Shown: positions 28,616-38,221, numbered from the stretch's first letter. The stretch: DNA of 64,000 nt from Cupriavidus taiwanensis (GCF_900250075.1 NZ_LT977070.1:1371634-1435633), one strand, 5' to 3'. Notes: generated by a model from the sequence alone, not told the origin. Numbers and translations: made by a program.

Positions 28616-29878
28616 TCAGAAACCGCGCGCCACCGGCATCTTGATGGTGTCCGGGTTGACGTTCATGTGCTTGGCCAGTTCCAGCTTGGCGATGGCGTTG
28701 CGGTGCACCTCGTCCGGACCGTCGGCCAGGCGCAGCGTACGCTGGTGCGCCCACCAGTTGGCCAGCGGGAAGTCGCTGGAAACGCCGGCGGCGCCGTGGA
28801 CCTGGATGGCCCAGTCGATGACCTTCAGCGCGACGTTGGGGGCCACCACCTTGATCATGGCGATCTCGGCCTTGGCCACCTTGTTGCCGACCGTGTCCAT
28901 CATGTACGCGGCCTTGAGCGTCAGCAGGCGCGCCATCTCGATCTCGCAGCGGGCCTCGGCGATGCGCTCCTGGGTCACGCCCTGGGCCGACACCGGCTTG
29001 CCGAACGCCACCCGCGACAGCGCGCGCTTGCACAGCAGTTCCAGCGCGCGCTCGGCCACGCCGATGCTGCGCATGCAGTGGTGGATGCGCCCCGGGCCGA
29101 GGCGGCCCTGCGCGATCTCGAAGCCGCGGCCTTCTCCCAGCAGGATGTTCGAGACCGGCACGCGCACGTTCTTCAGCTCGATCTCCATGTGGCCGTGCGG
29201 CGCGTCATCGTAGCCGAATACCGGCAGGAAGCGCTTGATGGTGATGCCCGGGGTATCGGCCGGCACCACGACCATCGACTGCTGCTCATGGCGGCCGGCC
29301 TCGGGATCGGTCTTGCCCATCACGATATAGACCTTGCAGCGCGGGTCGCCGGCGCCCGACGACCACCACTTGGTGCCGTTGATCACGTAGTGGTCGCCAT
29401 CGCGCTCGATGCGGCATTCGATATTGGTCGCGTCCGACGAGGCCACCGCCGGCTCGGTCATCAGGAAGGCCGAGCGGATCTCGCCGGCCAGCAGCGGCTC
29501 CAGCCACTTGTCCTTCAGTTCCTCGGAGGCATAGCGCTCCAGCGTCTCCATGTTGCCGGTGTCGGGCGCGGCGCAGTTGAACACCTCGGCCGACCAGGGC
29601 ACCCGGCCCATGATCTCGCACAGCGTGGCGTATTCCAGGTTCGACAGGCCTTGCGGGGCGCGCGGCGAACGCGGCAGGAACAGGTTCCACAGGCCGGCCT
29701 CGCGCGCCAGCGGCTTCAGTTCCTCGATCACCTTGGTTGGGATCCAGGCGTTGCCGGCGCGGCGGTTGGCGTCGATCTCCTCGGCGAAGCGCTTTTCGTT
29801 CGGATAGATGTGCTGGTCGAAGAAGGCCAGCAGCTTGGCCTGCATCTCCTTGACCTTCGGGCTGTACTCGAAATCCAT
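28616..29878 (-). CDS. Acyl-CoA dehydrogenase, ACAD10/11-like
   Basis: A 420-residue acyl-CoA dehydrogenase family protein. Segments [43 protein letters not shown] and [19 protein letters not shown] place it with the ACAD domain of mammalian ACAD10/11 and the bacterial LvaC-like group rather than with the two ACADs at 3.9-6.2 kb. Near the C-terminus [34 protein letters not shown] is typical of that group. A LysR gene is divergent 178 bases away. A kinase of the partner family is at 38400-39476. The specific substrate is inference. Confidence 0.88.
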   Translation of the reverse strand: MDFEYSPKVKEMQAKLLAFFDQHIYPNEKRFAEEIDANRRAGNAWIPTKVIEELKPLAREAGLWNLFLPRSPRAPQGLSNLEYATLCEIMGRVPWSAEVFNCAAPDTGNMETLERYASEELKDKWLEPLLAGEIRSAFLMTEPAVASSDATNIECRIERDGDHYVINGTKWWSSGAGDPRCKVYIVMGKTDPEAGRHEQQSMVVVPADTPGITIKRFLPVFGYDDAPHGHMEIELKNVRVPVSNILLGEGRGFEIAQGRLGPGRIHHCMRSIGVAERALELLCKRALSRVAFGKPVSAQGVTQERIAEARCEIEMARLLTLKAAYMMDTVGNKVAKAEIAMIKVVAPNVALKVIDWAIQVHGAAGVSSDFPLANWWAHQRTLRLADGPDEVHRNAIAKLELAKHMNVNPDTIKMPVARGF

Positions 29879-29992
29879 GTGGTCTCCTCGCTACGGGATC
29901 GGTGGGCGCGGGCGGCCGCCGGCGCCGGTTGGCTGGGTCTTCGGGCAATAAACCTTGCCGATGCAATGCACTCTATCTGAAAGCCGGTAATT

Positions 29993-30009
29993 AGAAAAAT
30001 GAATTTTCT
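29993..30009. promoter_or_regulatory. Inverted repeat in the ACAD/LysR intergenic region
   Basis: AGAAAA and TTTTCT arms separated by 5 bases, in an AT-rich patch 48 bases upstream of the LysR start. It has the dyad layout of a LysR-family autoregulatory site controlling both divergent genes. Binding is not shown by sequence. Confidence 0.45.
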
Positions 30010-30056
30010 GGATTTGCCAGTATCAATTCCCTGCATTCCGTGCCAGAATCACCAGC

Positions 30057-31025
30057 ATGCAGCTCTCCCGCATCGACCTCAACCTCTTCGTCGTGTTCGA
30101 CGCCATCTACAGCGAAGGCAGCATCACCGCGGCCGCGCGCCAGCTCAACCTGACGCAGCCGGCGGTCAGCCACGCGCTGGGGCGGCTGCGCACGCTGTTC
30201 GACGATCCGCTGTTCGAGCGGCGCGGGCAGGGCATGGCGCCCACGCCGCTGGCCCGCTCGCTGGCGGCCGAGGTGCGCAGCGCGCTGCAATCGTTCGCGC
30301 GCACGCTGCAGGACACGCCGCACTTCGATCCCACCAACACCGTGCGCCGCTTCACCATCGGCATGCGCGACGCGCTCGAGTCGACGCTGCTGCCGCCGCT
30401 GATGAGCCGCGTCACCGCGGTGGCGCCGCAGGTGGAAATTGCCGCAATCCGCTTCGACCGCCGCGAGATGGAATCGGAACTGCTGGCCGGCACGCTCGAC
30501 GCCGCGCTCGACATCCTGCTGCCGGTGTCGCCGGCGATCCACCATGCGCCGTTCATGGCCGACCCGATGGTGGTGCTGGCACGGCGCGATCATCCGCTGG
30601 TGAGGAAGGAACTGACGCTGGAGCGCTACCTCGCGGCCGAGCACGTCCATGTGTCGTCGCGCCGCCGCGGCGCCGGCCTGGAGGACCAGGCCTTGCATCG
30701 CATGGGCCTGACGCGGCGCGTGCGGCTGCGCTGCCAGCACTACGCCGCGGCGTGCCGCGTGGTCAGCTGCACCGACCTGCTCGCCACGCTGCCGTTGCGC
30801 TATGCCCGCATCGCCAACGAGCCCTATGCCAACCGGCTGCTGTCGCTGCCGTTCAAGGTGCCGTCGCTGGAGCTGCACCTGTACTGGCACGCGGGCGGCG
30901 AGAACGACGGCGCCAACCGCTGGCTGCGCGAGCAGCTGATGGCGGTGATGGCCTCGCTCGGCAGCGGCATGGCGGACGTGGCTGCAGCGGGCGGACCCGC
31001 GCCCGACGGGACCGCAGCTGCCTGA
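30057..31025 (+). CDS. LysR family transcriptional regulator
   Basis: A 322-residue LysR-type regulator. The winged helix-turn-helix lies at residues 4-65 (LSRIDLNLFVVFDAIYSEGS, ITAAARQLNLTQPAVSHALGRLR). The remainder is a substrate-binding effector domain of the NodD/PcaQ-like subgroup with a Gly/Ala-rich C-terminal tail. It is divergent from the ACAD10/11-like gene and probably controls it. ATG 30057 gives the canonical N-terminus. Confidence 0.92.
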   Translation: MQLSRIDLNLFVVFDAIYSEGSITAAARQLNLTQPAVSHALGRLRTLFDDPLFERRGQGMAPTPLARSLAAEVRSALQSFARTLQDTPHFDPTNTVRRFTIGMRDALESTLLPPLMSRVTAVAPQVEIAAIRFDRREMESELLAGTLDAALDILLPVSPAIHHAPFMADPMVVLARRDHPLVRKELTLERYLAAEHVHVSSRRRGAGLEDQALHRMGLTRRVRLRCQHYAAACRVVSCTDLLATLPLRYARIANEPYANRLLSLPFKVPSLELHLYWHAGGENDGANRWLREQLMAVMASLGSGMADVAAAGGPAPDGTAAA

Positions 31026-31249
31026 AATTCAGGTTAGGTGCGGCGCGCGCGGGTCACACGTAAGCAATTGTTCGCGCGCTAGACCCTCGCGGTCTCGGCC
31101 CATACCATCGTCCGGTCTTTCTGCCCCCGGCAGAGCCATCGCACGCCAGTGCTACCCGGCGCCCGCGATGGTTGTCACGCCGGCTGTCCGCGCTCGCGGG
31201 TCCCCCGGGCAGACCAATTCGCCGAACTCCACCACGACGACTCAGACCG

Positions 31250-32458
31250 ATGATTGGGAAACGCTTGCCTGCCGATTGCCCTTCCATGCCCGCGCGCCGC
31301 GCGCGGCACACCACGCTGGTCCTGACTACGCTCTGTACCGCCGCAGCGCTGGCGCTGGCCGCATGCGGCGGCGATGGCGGCGACGGTGGCACCACAGCCA
31401 GTGCCGCGCCTGGCGGATCTACCCCGGCCGGCGCGCAGGCCAGCGCGCCCGCTGGCGGCCAGAGCGCAGCCACGTCGCCGTCGCCGACCTCCCCGACTGG
31501 TTCTACCACTACCACGGCCGGGGCCTGCTACACCGTCAGCGGTTCCGCCCCCGCCGCCGCACCGGGCAGCGGCATCTCGCTGCTGCCGGCGCGCGGCAGC
31601 GCGGTCAGCAACTACCGCGTGCTCGAAGAGCCGCGCACCGCCGGGCTGTGCTACGCCAACTATCGCCGCGAGCAGGTGGGCCTGCCGCCGCTGGCCGCGC
31701 GCGATCCGCTCAATGCCGCCGCGCAGGCGCATACGGACTACATGCTGGCCAACGCCACGCTGACGCACGACGAAAGCAGCGGCAATCCGGGCTACACCGG
31801 GGCCACCGCCCACGAGCGCATCCAGGCCGCGTATCCGACCGATGCCACCGCCGAAGTGGTGGCCGGCGCCAACCGCTGGACCTCGGTGGCCAATGCGCAG
31901 CTGTCGATGTCGCCCAAGGACGCACTGGTGTCGGACCTGGTCGACGCGCCGTTCCACCGCGCCGCGCTGCTGGGCAGCTATGGCTCGGCCGGCAGCGGCT
32001 TTGCCGAGCGCGTGGGCGCCAACGGCAGCGGCACCTCGGCCAGCTACTACCAGACCGTAGACCTCGCCGACCGGGTCAAGGGCGGCAGCGACAGCCAGAT
32101 GGTGGCCTATCCGTTCGATGGCCAGAACGACGTGCCGGCCAACTGGGTCAACACCGAAAGCCCCAATCCGGCACCGGGCTATGAAAACCGCACCATGGGC
32201 TACCCGGTGTCGCTGCAGGCGATCAATACCTCGCTGCAGTTCGATGCCGACAACTTCGTCATCACCGATGCGCAAGGCAGCAACGTCGACTGCGTCAAGG
32301 TCGACAGCCGTTCCTCTGGCCTGAGCAGCGCCGCGCGCGGCCTGGCGGTGTGCACGCCGATGGCGCCGCTGGCCAGCCAGCAGCGCTATACCGTGCGCGT
32401 CACGGGCCGGCTCGGCGCGCAGCCGGTGGACCTGAGCTGGTCATTCACCACGCGCTGA
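31250..32458 (+). CDS. CAP/SCP domain lipoprotein
   Basis: A protein of about 402 residues with a lipoprotein signal (LALAACGGDGG) followed by an ~65-residue Gly/Ser/Thr/Pro linker. Residues ~130-270 form a CAP (cysteine-rich secretory protein, SCP/PR-1) domain: YANYRREQVGLPPLAARDPLN, AAQAHTDYMLAN, and a His in THDESSGNPGYTG. A C-terminal beta-sandwich resembling a bacterial Ig-like domain ends WSFTTR. Start is ATG 31250 or 31286; both precede the signal. The molecular role of bacterial CAP proteins is mostly unknown. It stands alone between LysR and the sigma operon. Confidence 0.82.
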   Translation: MIGKRLPADCPSMPARRARHTTLVLTTLCTAAALALAACGGDGGDGGTTASAAPGGSTPAGAQASAPAGGQSAATSPSPTSPTGSTTTTAGACYTVSGSAPAAAPGSGISLLPARGSAVSNYRVLEEPRTAGLCYANYRREQVGLPPLAARDPLNAAAQAHTDYMLANATLTHDESSGNPGYTGATAHERIQAAYPTDATAEVVAGANRWTSVANAQLSMSPKDALVSDLVDAPFHRAALLGSYGSAGSGFAERVGANGSGTSASYYQTVDLADRVKGGSDSQMVAYPFDGQNDVPANWVNTESPNPAPGYENRTMGYPVSLQAINTSLQFDADNFVITDAQGSNVDCVKVDSRSSGLSSAARGLAVCTPMAPLASQQRYTVRVTGRLGAQPVDLSWSFTTR

Positions 32459-32477
32459 CCCCCACGCCGCGGCGCGC

Positions 32478-33674
32478 TCATTGCGGCGCGCCGGGCGGAA
32501 ACTCTCCACGCAGCTCGATCCGCACCTGGCCTGCCGCCAGCGCGGGGTCGGCCTGCACCGCAACCGGCACGGCCGGGCGCTGTCCCGCCGGCATCGCCTG
32601 CCACAGCCGTTGCGTCCATTCCCGGATCTCCACATGGTCGGGCTCGGCTGCCCACAGCCTGAGCGGCGCTGCCGTGCCCAGGCGCGCCGCGATGGCCGCG
32701 GGATCGTCCTGGGTCGAGACGGTCAGGGCGGACGCAGCCGCCGGTGCGCGCGAAGCCATCGCGGGGACAGCCTTGCGCGCATAGGCGGACGGTGCGGCAG
32801 GCGCGGGCGCCGATGGTGCGGCTTCCGCGATGGCTGCGTCAGCGGATGCCTGCGGCGCGGCAGCGATCGCCGGCGCGGGCGGCGCAGGCGGGTTCGCTTG
32901 TGCCGGGGCCTCGCTATCCAGCGCGGGTTCGCGCGGAACGCTTCGGGTGGCCTCCGTGTCAGGCGCTGCGCGGGGTGCCGGGCGGGCAGCAGGTGCAACT
33001 GCCTTGGCGGCCGGGGCTGCGGGTTTGGGGGGCGGTGCTGCCGCGGTTTCCGGCAAGGGCGGCGATGGTGCAGCCGTCGCTGCCGGCGTTGGCGCGGGCG
33101 CGGCCATCTCGGTCGCCGCCATCTCGGCCGTCTCCGCCGGCATTAGCGCGCCATCGTCGATCTGCCGCAGCACGATGCTGGTGGTCAGCCCGGCCACCGC
33201 CGCAACGCTGGCGACCAGTCCGAGCGAACGCCACCACCGGCGCGCGCGCGCGGCATGCGTGGACTGCTCCATCGTGGCGGGTCGTGCGGCGTTTCGTGTC
33301 GAATCCGCAGCCTGTGCCCGCAGCCACGCCGCCGCATCCGGACCGAGGCGCGCGCCGAGCACGTCCTCCGCGGCGGCGCCGGCGGCCACCCGTGCCAGCA
33401 CCGCATCGCGCCGCGCCGACTGGGCCGCCTGCAGGCGCGCGGCTTCTTCCAGCACGGCCGCGGCCAGCGCCGGCGGCGCGGCAAAGGGCAGTGCCGCGGC
33501 GTCGGCCTGGTGGCGCCCGGCTTGCTCCTGCGCGGCGCGCGCGGCAGCAAGCACGGCGGCTTCCAGTGCCGCCGGCGGCGGGTAGGGCGGGAGTGCTTTC
33601 AGCAGGGCCGCGAGCCGGTCCTCGCCCGCGATGAAACGTTCGGCCGCCTGCGATGCGGCATTGCCCGCGCTCAT
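32478..33674 (-). CDS. Putative anti-sigma factor, Ala/Pro-rich membrane protein
   Basis: A 398-residue protein coupled to the ECF sigma gene by an ATGA overlap (33671-33674). The cytoplasmic N-terminus contains two related helical segments (PPPAALEAAVLAAARAAQ near residue 32 and APPALAAAVLEEAARLQAAQ near residue 68). One membrane helix follows (SLGLVASVAAVAGLTTSIVL, about 155-175), then a ~170-residue Ala/Pro low-complexity stretch and a folded-looking C-terminus (LRLWAAEPDHVEIREWTQRLW). No classical ZAS zinc motif is visible, so anti-sigma function is inferred from position and topology. Confidence 0.7.
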   Translation of the reverse strand: MSAGNAASQAAERFIAGEDRLAALLKALPPYPPPAALEAAVLAAARAAQEQAGRHQADAAALPFAAPPALAAAVLEEAARLQAAQSARRDAVLARVAAGAAAEDVLGARLGPDAAAWLRAQAADSTRNAARPATMEQSTHAARARRWWRSLGLVASVAAVAGLTTSIVLRQIDDGALMPAETAEMAATEMAAPAPTPAATAAPSPPLPETAAAPPPKPAAPAAKAVAPAARPAPRAAPDTEATRSVPREPALDSEAPAQANPPAPPAPAIAAAPQASADAAIAEAAPSAPAPAAPSAYARKAVPAMASRAPAAASALTVSTQDDPAAIAARLGTAAPLRLWAAEPDHVEIREWTQRLWQAMPAGQRPAVPVAVQADPALAAGQVRIELRGEFPPGAPQ

Positions 33675-34285
33675 GGCCCCGACTCCGGCACGCTGCCGGC
33701 CAGGTCCGCGCGCAGGCGCGCGAACGCATAGCGCAGCCGGCTCTTCACGGTCTCGAACTTCTCGCCCAGCATCGCGGCAATCTCTTCGACGCTCATATTG
33801 CTGAAGAAGCGCAGCACCACCACTTCGCGCTGCGTGACCGGCAACTGCAGCAGCGCGCGGTGGACGTGCTGCGCATGCTGCCGCAGCTGCAGTTCGGCTT
33901 CCGGCGAGAGGTCGTCGGCGGGCAGTTCGGGCAGGTGGTCGTCGAGCGCGTCGCGCTGGCGCGCATCGGCGCTGCGCAACTGGTCGAGCCAGGCATTGCG
34001 CGCGATCTGGAACAGGAAGGTGCGGAACGCCGCGCTCGGCTGGTAGTCGCCGCAGCGGGTCATCAGCTTGACCCAGGTCTTCTGCGCGAGGTCCTCGGCT
34101 TCGCCGGTATTGCCCTGGCACAGCCAGGCCAGGTAGTTGTAGAGGCCGGCGTTATGCCGGCGGAACAGCTCGGTGACCGGCTGCTCGATGATGCCGCCCG
34201 CGACCAGCAGCATCAGGTCGTGGTCGGGCATTGCCGCCAGTGCGGCACCGGGGGCGGAGGAAGGAGCGGGGTCGGAAGCCTGCAT
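33671..34285 (-). CDS. ECF-type RNA polymerase sigma factor
   Basis: A 204-residue sigma-70 family factor. Region 2 is visible as RHNAGLYNYLAWLCQG, EAEDLAQKTWVKLM and FRTFLFQIARNAWLDQLR. Region 4 is LLQLPVTQREVVVLRFFSNM, SVEEIAAMLGEKFETVKSRL. Regions 1.1 and 3 are missing, as in ECF factors. It begins 76 bases after the VWA lipoprotein gene on the same strand and overlaps the anti-sigma-like gene by 4 bases. Its target promoters cannot be read from this window. Confidence 0.92.
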   Translation of the reverse strand: MQASDPAPSSAPGAALAAMPDHDLMLLVAGGIIEQPVTELFRRHNAGLYNYLAWLCQGNTGEAEDLAQKTWVKLMTRCGDYQPSAAFRTFLFQIARNAWLDQLRSADARQRDALDDHLPELPADDLSPEAELQLRQHAQHVHRALLQLPVTQREVVVLRFFSNMSVEEIAAMLGEKFETVKSRLRYAFARLRADLAGSVPESGP

Positions 34286-34361
34286 GCGCCCGAGTATAGG
34301 AGAGTGCCAGGCGGCGCGACAATCCGCACCGCCCTGCGCTGCGTGGCGGCTTATGCGGGGC

Positions 34362-36086
34362 TCAACGGGCCGCACGCGTGGCCGGGTCGATGCCACCGGA
34401 GGCAGCCGGCGTGATCGTGGCCAGGCTCTGCGCCAGGTCCACCAGCTTGACGAATTCCCCGCGGTAGCCGAAGCGGTCGGCGCCGCGCGCGCCTTGCGCC
34501 AGTGCGCGCGCGTCGGCGTAGCGCCAGTCGCCGGTGAACCTGCCGCCGCGCAGCACCTGGCCGAAGCCGGCCACCGCCGCGGCGAAGCGGAAGTCGTCGT
34601 CGCCCTGGGCCAGCGGGCGCAGCGCCTGCCGCGCCACGGTAACATCGAGCGACTGGCTGGTGCTGGCCGCCGGCAGCTTGTAGCGCAGCCGCACATGCGC
34701 CAGTTCGCCAGCGCGCCCCGACGCCGGCGCCGGCGCCGCGCGCTGGTAGCGCAGCGGGTCGACCAGCCCGGGCTGCCCCGCCAGCGTCAGCTCGTACAGC
34801 GCGGTCACGGTATGGCCCGCGCCGATATCGCCGGCGTCGACCTTGTCGTTGTTGAAATCCTCTCGCGCCAGCATGCGGTTCTCATAGCCGATCAGCCGGT
34901 ACTCGGTGACCGTGGCCGGGTTGAACTCGACCTGTATCTTCACGTCGCGCGCAATCGTCGCCAGCGTCGAGCTGATCTCGCTGACCAGCACCTTGTTGCC
35001 CTCCATCAGGTTGTCGATGTAGGAGTAGGCGCCGTCGCCGGCATCGGCCAGCTGCTCCATCAGCTGCTCGTTGTAGTTGCCGGTGCCGAAGCCCAGCGTC
35101 GACAGCGACACCCCCGACTTGCGCTTGTCCTCGACCATGCTCTTGAGCTGGCGGAAGTCGGTCACGCCCACGTTGAAGTCGCCGTCGGTGGCCAGCAGCA
35201 CGCGGTTGATGCCGCCGGCGATATAGCTTTGCTGCGCGGCCTGGTAGGCCAGCGCAATGCCGCTGGCGCCGGCGGTGCTGCCGCCCGCCACCAGCTGGTC
35301 GATGGCGGCGCCAATCGCGGCCTTGTCGCTGCCCGGCGTGGGCGGCAACGCCACGCGCGTGCTGCCGGCGTAGGTGACCAGCGTGATGCGGTCCTGCGCG
35401 CGCAACTGGTTCACCAGCAGCTTGAGCGAGGACTTCAGCAGCGGCAGCTTGTCCGGCGAGTTCATCGAGCCCGACACGTCGACCAGGAACACCAGGTTGG
35501 CTGCGGGCAGCGCGCCGCTGGCCACGTCCTTGCCCTTGATGCCGATGCGCAGCAGCACATTGGACGGGTGCCAGGGTGCCGGCGCCAGCGCGGTGTGGAC
35601 GGCGAACGGGCGGCCGTCGGCGGGCTGGGCATAGTCGTAGGGGAAGTAGTTCAGCAGTTCTTCCACGCGCACCGCATCGGCCGGCGGCACGCGGCCGGCA
35701 TTGAGCAGGCGCCGCACGTTGCTGTAGCTGCCGGTATCGACATCGATGCTGAAAGTGGACACCGGCGCCTGGGCCACCAGCCGGACGCCGTTCTCGTCGA
35801 TGGCGCCGTAGCGTTCGCGCTCTTCCGGGGCGGGTGCGGGCAACGGGTAAGGGTGCGGCATTGCCAGCGTGGCGTGCGGTTCGATGCTGTGCATTTCCGC
35901 GATGGGTTTGGACTGGGCTGCCCTGGCGGCGTGGTCATGGTCGGGGCGCGGCGCCGGGGCCATCGCCGGCGACGCCGGCTGGGAAGTCTGCTCTGGCAGC
36001 GGCCGCGAGGGGCCCCCGCAAGCGGCCAGCACAAGCGCCAGGGCGGCAGGAAGGCTGGCAAGAAGGACCGGTGCGCGTGGTTGCAT
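34362..36086 (-). CDS. VWA-domain lipoprotein, YfbK-like
   Basis: A 574-residue surface or periplasmic lipoprotein (LALVLAACGG signal, Cys ~23). An N-terminal domain (STFSIDVDTGSYSNVRRLLNAG, YFPYDYAQP) precedes a von Willebrand A domain with an intact MIDAS (FLVDVSGSM, then the Thr/Asp loops GGSTAGASGI and LATDGDFNVG). A C-terminal YfbK-type domain (EFNPATVTEYRLIGYENRML, DAGDIGAGHTVTALYE) follows. It is upstream of the sigma/anti-sigma pair on the same strand. A surface adhesion or sensing role is inference. Confidence 0.88.
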   Translation of the reverse strand: MQPRAPVLLASLPAALALVLAACGGPSRPLPEQTSQPASPAMAPAPRPDHDHAARAAQSKPIAEMHSIEPHATLAMPHPYPLPAPAPEERERYGAIDENGVRLVAQAPVSTFSIDVDTGSYSNVRRLLNAGRVPPADAVRVEELLNYFPYDYAQPADGRPFAVHTALAPAPWHPSNVLLRIGIKGKDVASGALPAANLVFLVDVSGSMNSPDKLPLLKSSLKLLVNQLRAQDRITLVTYAGSTRVALPPTPGSDKAAIGAAIDQLVAGGSTAGASGIALAYQAAQQSYIAGGINRVLLATDGDFNVGVTDFRQLKSMVEDKRKSGVSLSTLGFGTGNYNEQLMEQLADAGDGAYSYIDNLMEGNKVLVSEISSTLATIARDVKIQVEFNPATVTEYRLIGYENRMLAREDFNNDKVDAGDIGAGHTVTALYELTLAGQPGLVDPLRYQRAAPAPASGRAGELAHVRLRYKLPAASTSQSLDVTVARQALRPLAQGDDDFRFAAAVAGFGQVLRGGRFTGDWRYADARALAQGARGADRFGYRGEFVKLVDLAQSLATITPAASGGIDPATRAAR

Positions 36087-36292
36087 GTTGTTCTCCTGGA
36101 AGGCCGCGGGCAGGGCGTTGGCGTGAAGGCTTGTCGATGTAACGGGCCACGCGGACGAGTGGGGTTGAGGCGGGCGAAATATTTTTTCGTGCCCGCTGCC
36201 AGGGGGCGGATGTGTCTGGCGCCAGACTTCCGTCCTCGCGGGATGCTCCGATCGACACTACAATCGTTGGATCTTTCTGCCGGAGATATCGC

Positions 36293-38173
36293 ATGGCTCA
36301 CCCAGACCTCACTTCGATGGCGTGGCGCGGCGCGCTGGCGCTGGCCCTGTCGGCGCTGCTCGGTGCCTGTGGTACCCCGGGCGAAGGCCCTGCCACCCCG
36401 GCGGCCTCCACTGCGCCGGCAGCGGCGACTCCGCCGGCGGCGATGCCCCCTGCGCCGGAGGTGGCCTCCGGCTACCGCCCCGGCATGACCACCGTCTACG
36501 CGCAGCGCCATATGGCAGCCGCGGCCAATCCGCTCGCCACCGAGGCCGGGCGCGCCATGCTGCGCCAGGGCGGCTCGGCCATCGATGCCGCCATTGCCAT
36601 GCAGGCGGTGCTGACGCTGGTCGAGCCGCAGGCCACCGGCATCGGCGGCGGCGCCTTCATCATGTACTGGGACGGCAAGAACGTGCAGGCCTTCGACGGC
36701 CGCGAGACCGCTCCCGCCGGCGCCACCGAAAACCTGTTCATGCGCCCGGACGGCAAGCCCATGTCGTTCAGCGAGGCCCAGATCGGCGGGCGCTCGGTCG
36801 GCACGCCCGGCGTGATGCGCGCGCTGGAGATGGTCCACCGCAAGCACGGCCGCCTGCCCTGGGCCAGGCTGTTCCAGCCCGCCATCGAGCTGGCGGAGAA
36901 GGGCTTCCCGATCTCGCAGCGGCTCTACACGCAGGTCGCGGCGGACAAGTTCCTGGCCGGTTCGCCGGAGATGGCCGCCTATTTCCTCGATGCCCAGGGC
37001 AAGCCCAAGCCGGCCGGCACGGTGCTGAAGAACCCGAAGCTGGCGCAGACGCTGCGCGACATAGCCCGGCGCGGCGCGGGCGTGCTCTACGGCGGCCCGA
37101 TCGCGCGCGACATCGTCGCCAAGGTCAACAACGGCAGCAATGCCGGCTCGCTGTCGCTGGCCGACCTGGGCAGCTACCGCGCCAAGCAGCGCGTGCCGGT
37201 ATGCACCGACTACAAGCGCTATAAGGTCTGCGGCATGCCGCCGCCGTCGTCGGGCGGCATCGCCATCGCGCAGATCCTCGGCACGCTGCAGGCGCTGGAA
37301 ACCAAGAATCCCAAATACGCGCTGGCGTCGCTAAAGCCGCAGGCCGTGAACACGCCGGCGCAGCTGGAAGCCCATCCCGATGCCGTCCATGCGATTGCCG
37401 AGGCCGACCGCCTGGCTTATGCCGACCGCGGCCTGTACGTCGCCGATGCGGATTTCGTGCCGGTCGACGTGAGCGGCATGGTCAACCCTTCCTACCTTGC
37501 CGCGCGCGCCGATCTGATCGGCGAGCAGAGCATGGGCAAGGCCCAGCCGGGCACGCCGCCGGGCGCCACGCTGGCCTACGCGCCGGACCGCTCGCCGCCG
37601 CGCGTTTCGACCTCGCAGATCGTCGCGGTCGACGACCGCGGCGGCGCCATCTCGATGACCACCACGATCGAGTCGTACTTCGGCTCGCATCTGATGGTGC
37701 GCGGCTTCATGCTCAATAACCAGCTCACCGACTTCTCCTTCGTGCCCAGCGAAAACGGCAAGCCGGTGGCCAACCGCGTGCAGCCGGGCAAGCGCCCGCG
37801 CTCGTCGATGGCGCCGACGCTGGTGTTCGACCGCCAGAGCGGCCAGCTGGTGGCAACGGTCGGTTCGCCGGGCGGCTCGCAGATCATCGAGTACGTATCC
37901 AAGGCCCTGGTCGGCATGCTCGACTGGAACCTGGACCCGCAGGCGGCGATCGGCATGGGCAACTTCGGCAGCCGCAACGGCCCGACCGAAGTGGAGCAAG
38001 GTCTGGTGTCGCCGGGGCTGGTGCAGGCACTGCAGGCGCGCGGCCACCAGGTGACGCAGATCGAAATGACCAGCGGCACGCAGGCGATCGTGCGCCGCCA
38101 GGAGCCGGATGGGAAGACGGTGTGGGCAGGCGGGGCGGATCCGCGGCGTGAGGGGGTGGCGTTGGGGGATTGA
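36293..38173 (+). CDS. Gamma-glutamyltransferase, second lipoprotein type
   Basis: A 626-residue gamma-glutamyltranspeptidase. The lipobox LLGAC (Cys26) follows a short signal. Conserved parts are EAGRAMLRQGGSAIDAAIAMQ, EPQATGIGGGAFIMYWDGK, PPPSSGGIAIAQIL and KRPRSSMAPTLVF. The processing threonine is in RVSTSQIVAVDDRGG: Thr is kept, but the following Thr-His of the classical TTH is Ser-Gln. ATG 36293 has CGGAGAT upstream and a -10-like TACAAT at 36259. It is divergent from the VWA lipoprotein and a paralogue of the gene at 11986-14043. Confidence 0.92.
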   Translation: MAHPDLTSMAWRGALALALSALLGACGTPGEGPATPAASTAPAAATPPAAMPPAPEVASGYRPGMTTVYAQRHMAAAANPLATEAGRAMLRQGGSAIDAAIAMQAVLTLVEPQATGIGGGAFIMYWDGKNVQAFDGRETAPAGATENLFMRPDGKPMSFSEAQIGGRSVGTPGVMRALEMVHRKHGRLPWARLFQPAIELAEKGFPISQRLYTQVAADKFLAGSPEMAAYFLDAQGKPKPAGTVLKNPKLAQTLRDIARRGAGVLYGGPIARDIVAKVNNGSNAGSLSLADLGSYRAKQRVPVCTDYKRYKVCGMPPPSSGGIAIAQILGTLQALETKNPKYALASLKPQAVNTPAQLEAHPDAVHAIAEADRLAYADRGLYVADADFVPVDVSGMVNPSYLAARADLIGEQSMGKAQPGTPPGATLAYAPDRSPPRVSTSQIVAVDDRGGAISMTTTIESYFGSHLMVRGFMLNNQLTDFSFVPSENGKPVANRVQPGKRPRSSMAPTLVFDRQSGQLVATVGSPGGSQIIEYVSKALVGMLDWNLDPQAAIGMGNFGSRNGPTEVEQGLVSPGLVQALQARGHQVTQIEMTSGTQAIVRRQEPDGKTVWAGGADPRREGVALGD

Positions 38174-38221
38174 GACTGGCGGCGTGCTACGTGCTGCACA
38201 GTCTGCCAGATGCCGACTGTG

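Noticed and set aside
31021..31033. Small palindrome CCTGAA-A-TTCAGG at the LysR stop codon
   Set aside because: It overlaps the coding end, has no T tract, and is short enough to be chance.
34173..36488. Plus-strand open frame of 771 codons opposite the VWA lipoprotein
   Set aside because: The minus-strand gene has an intact MIDAS and lipobox; the plus frame is low-complexity.
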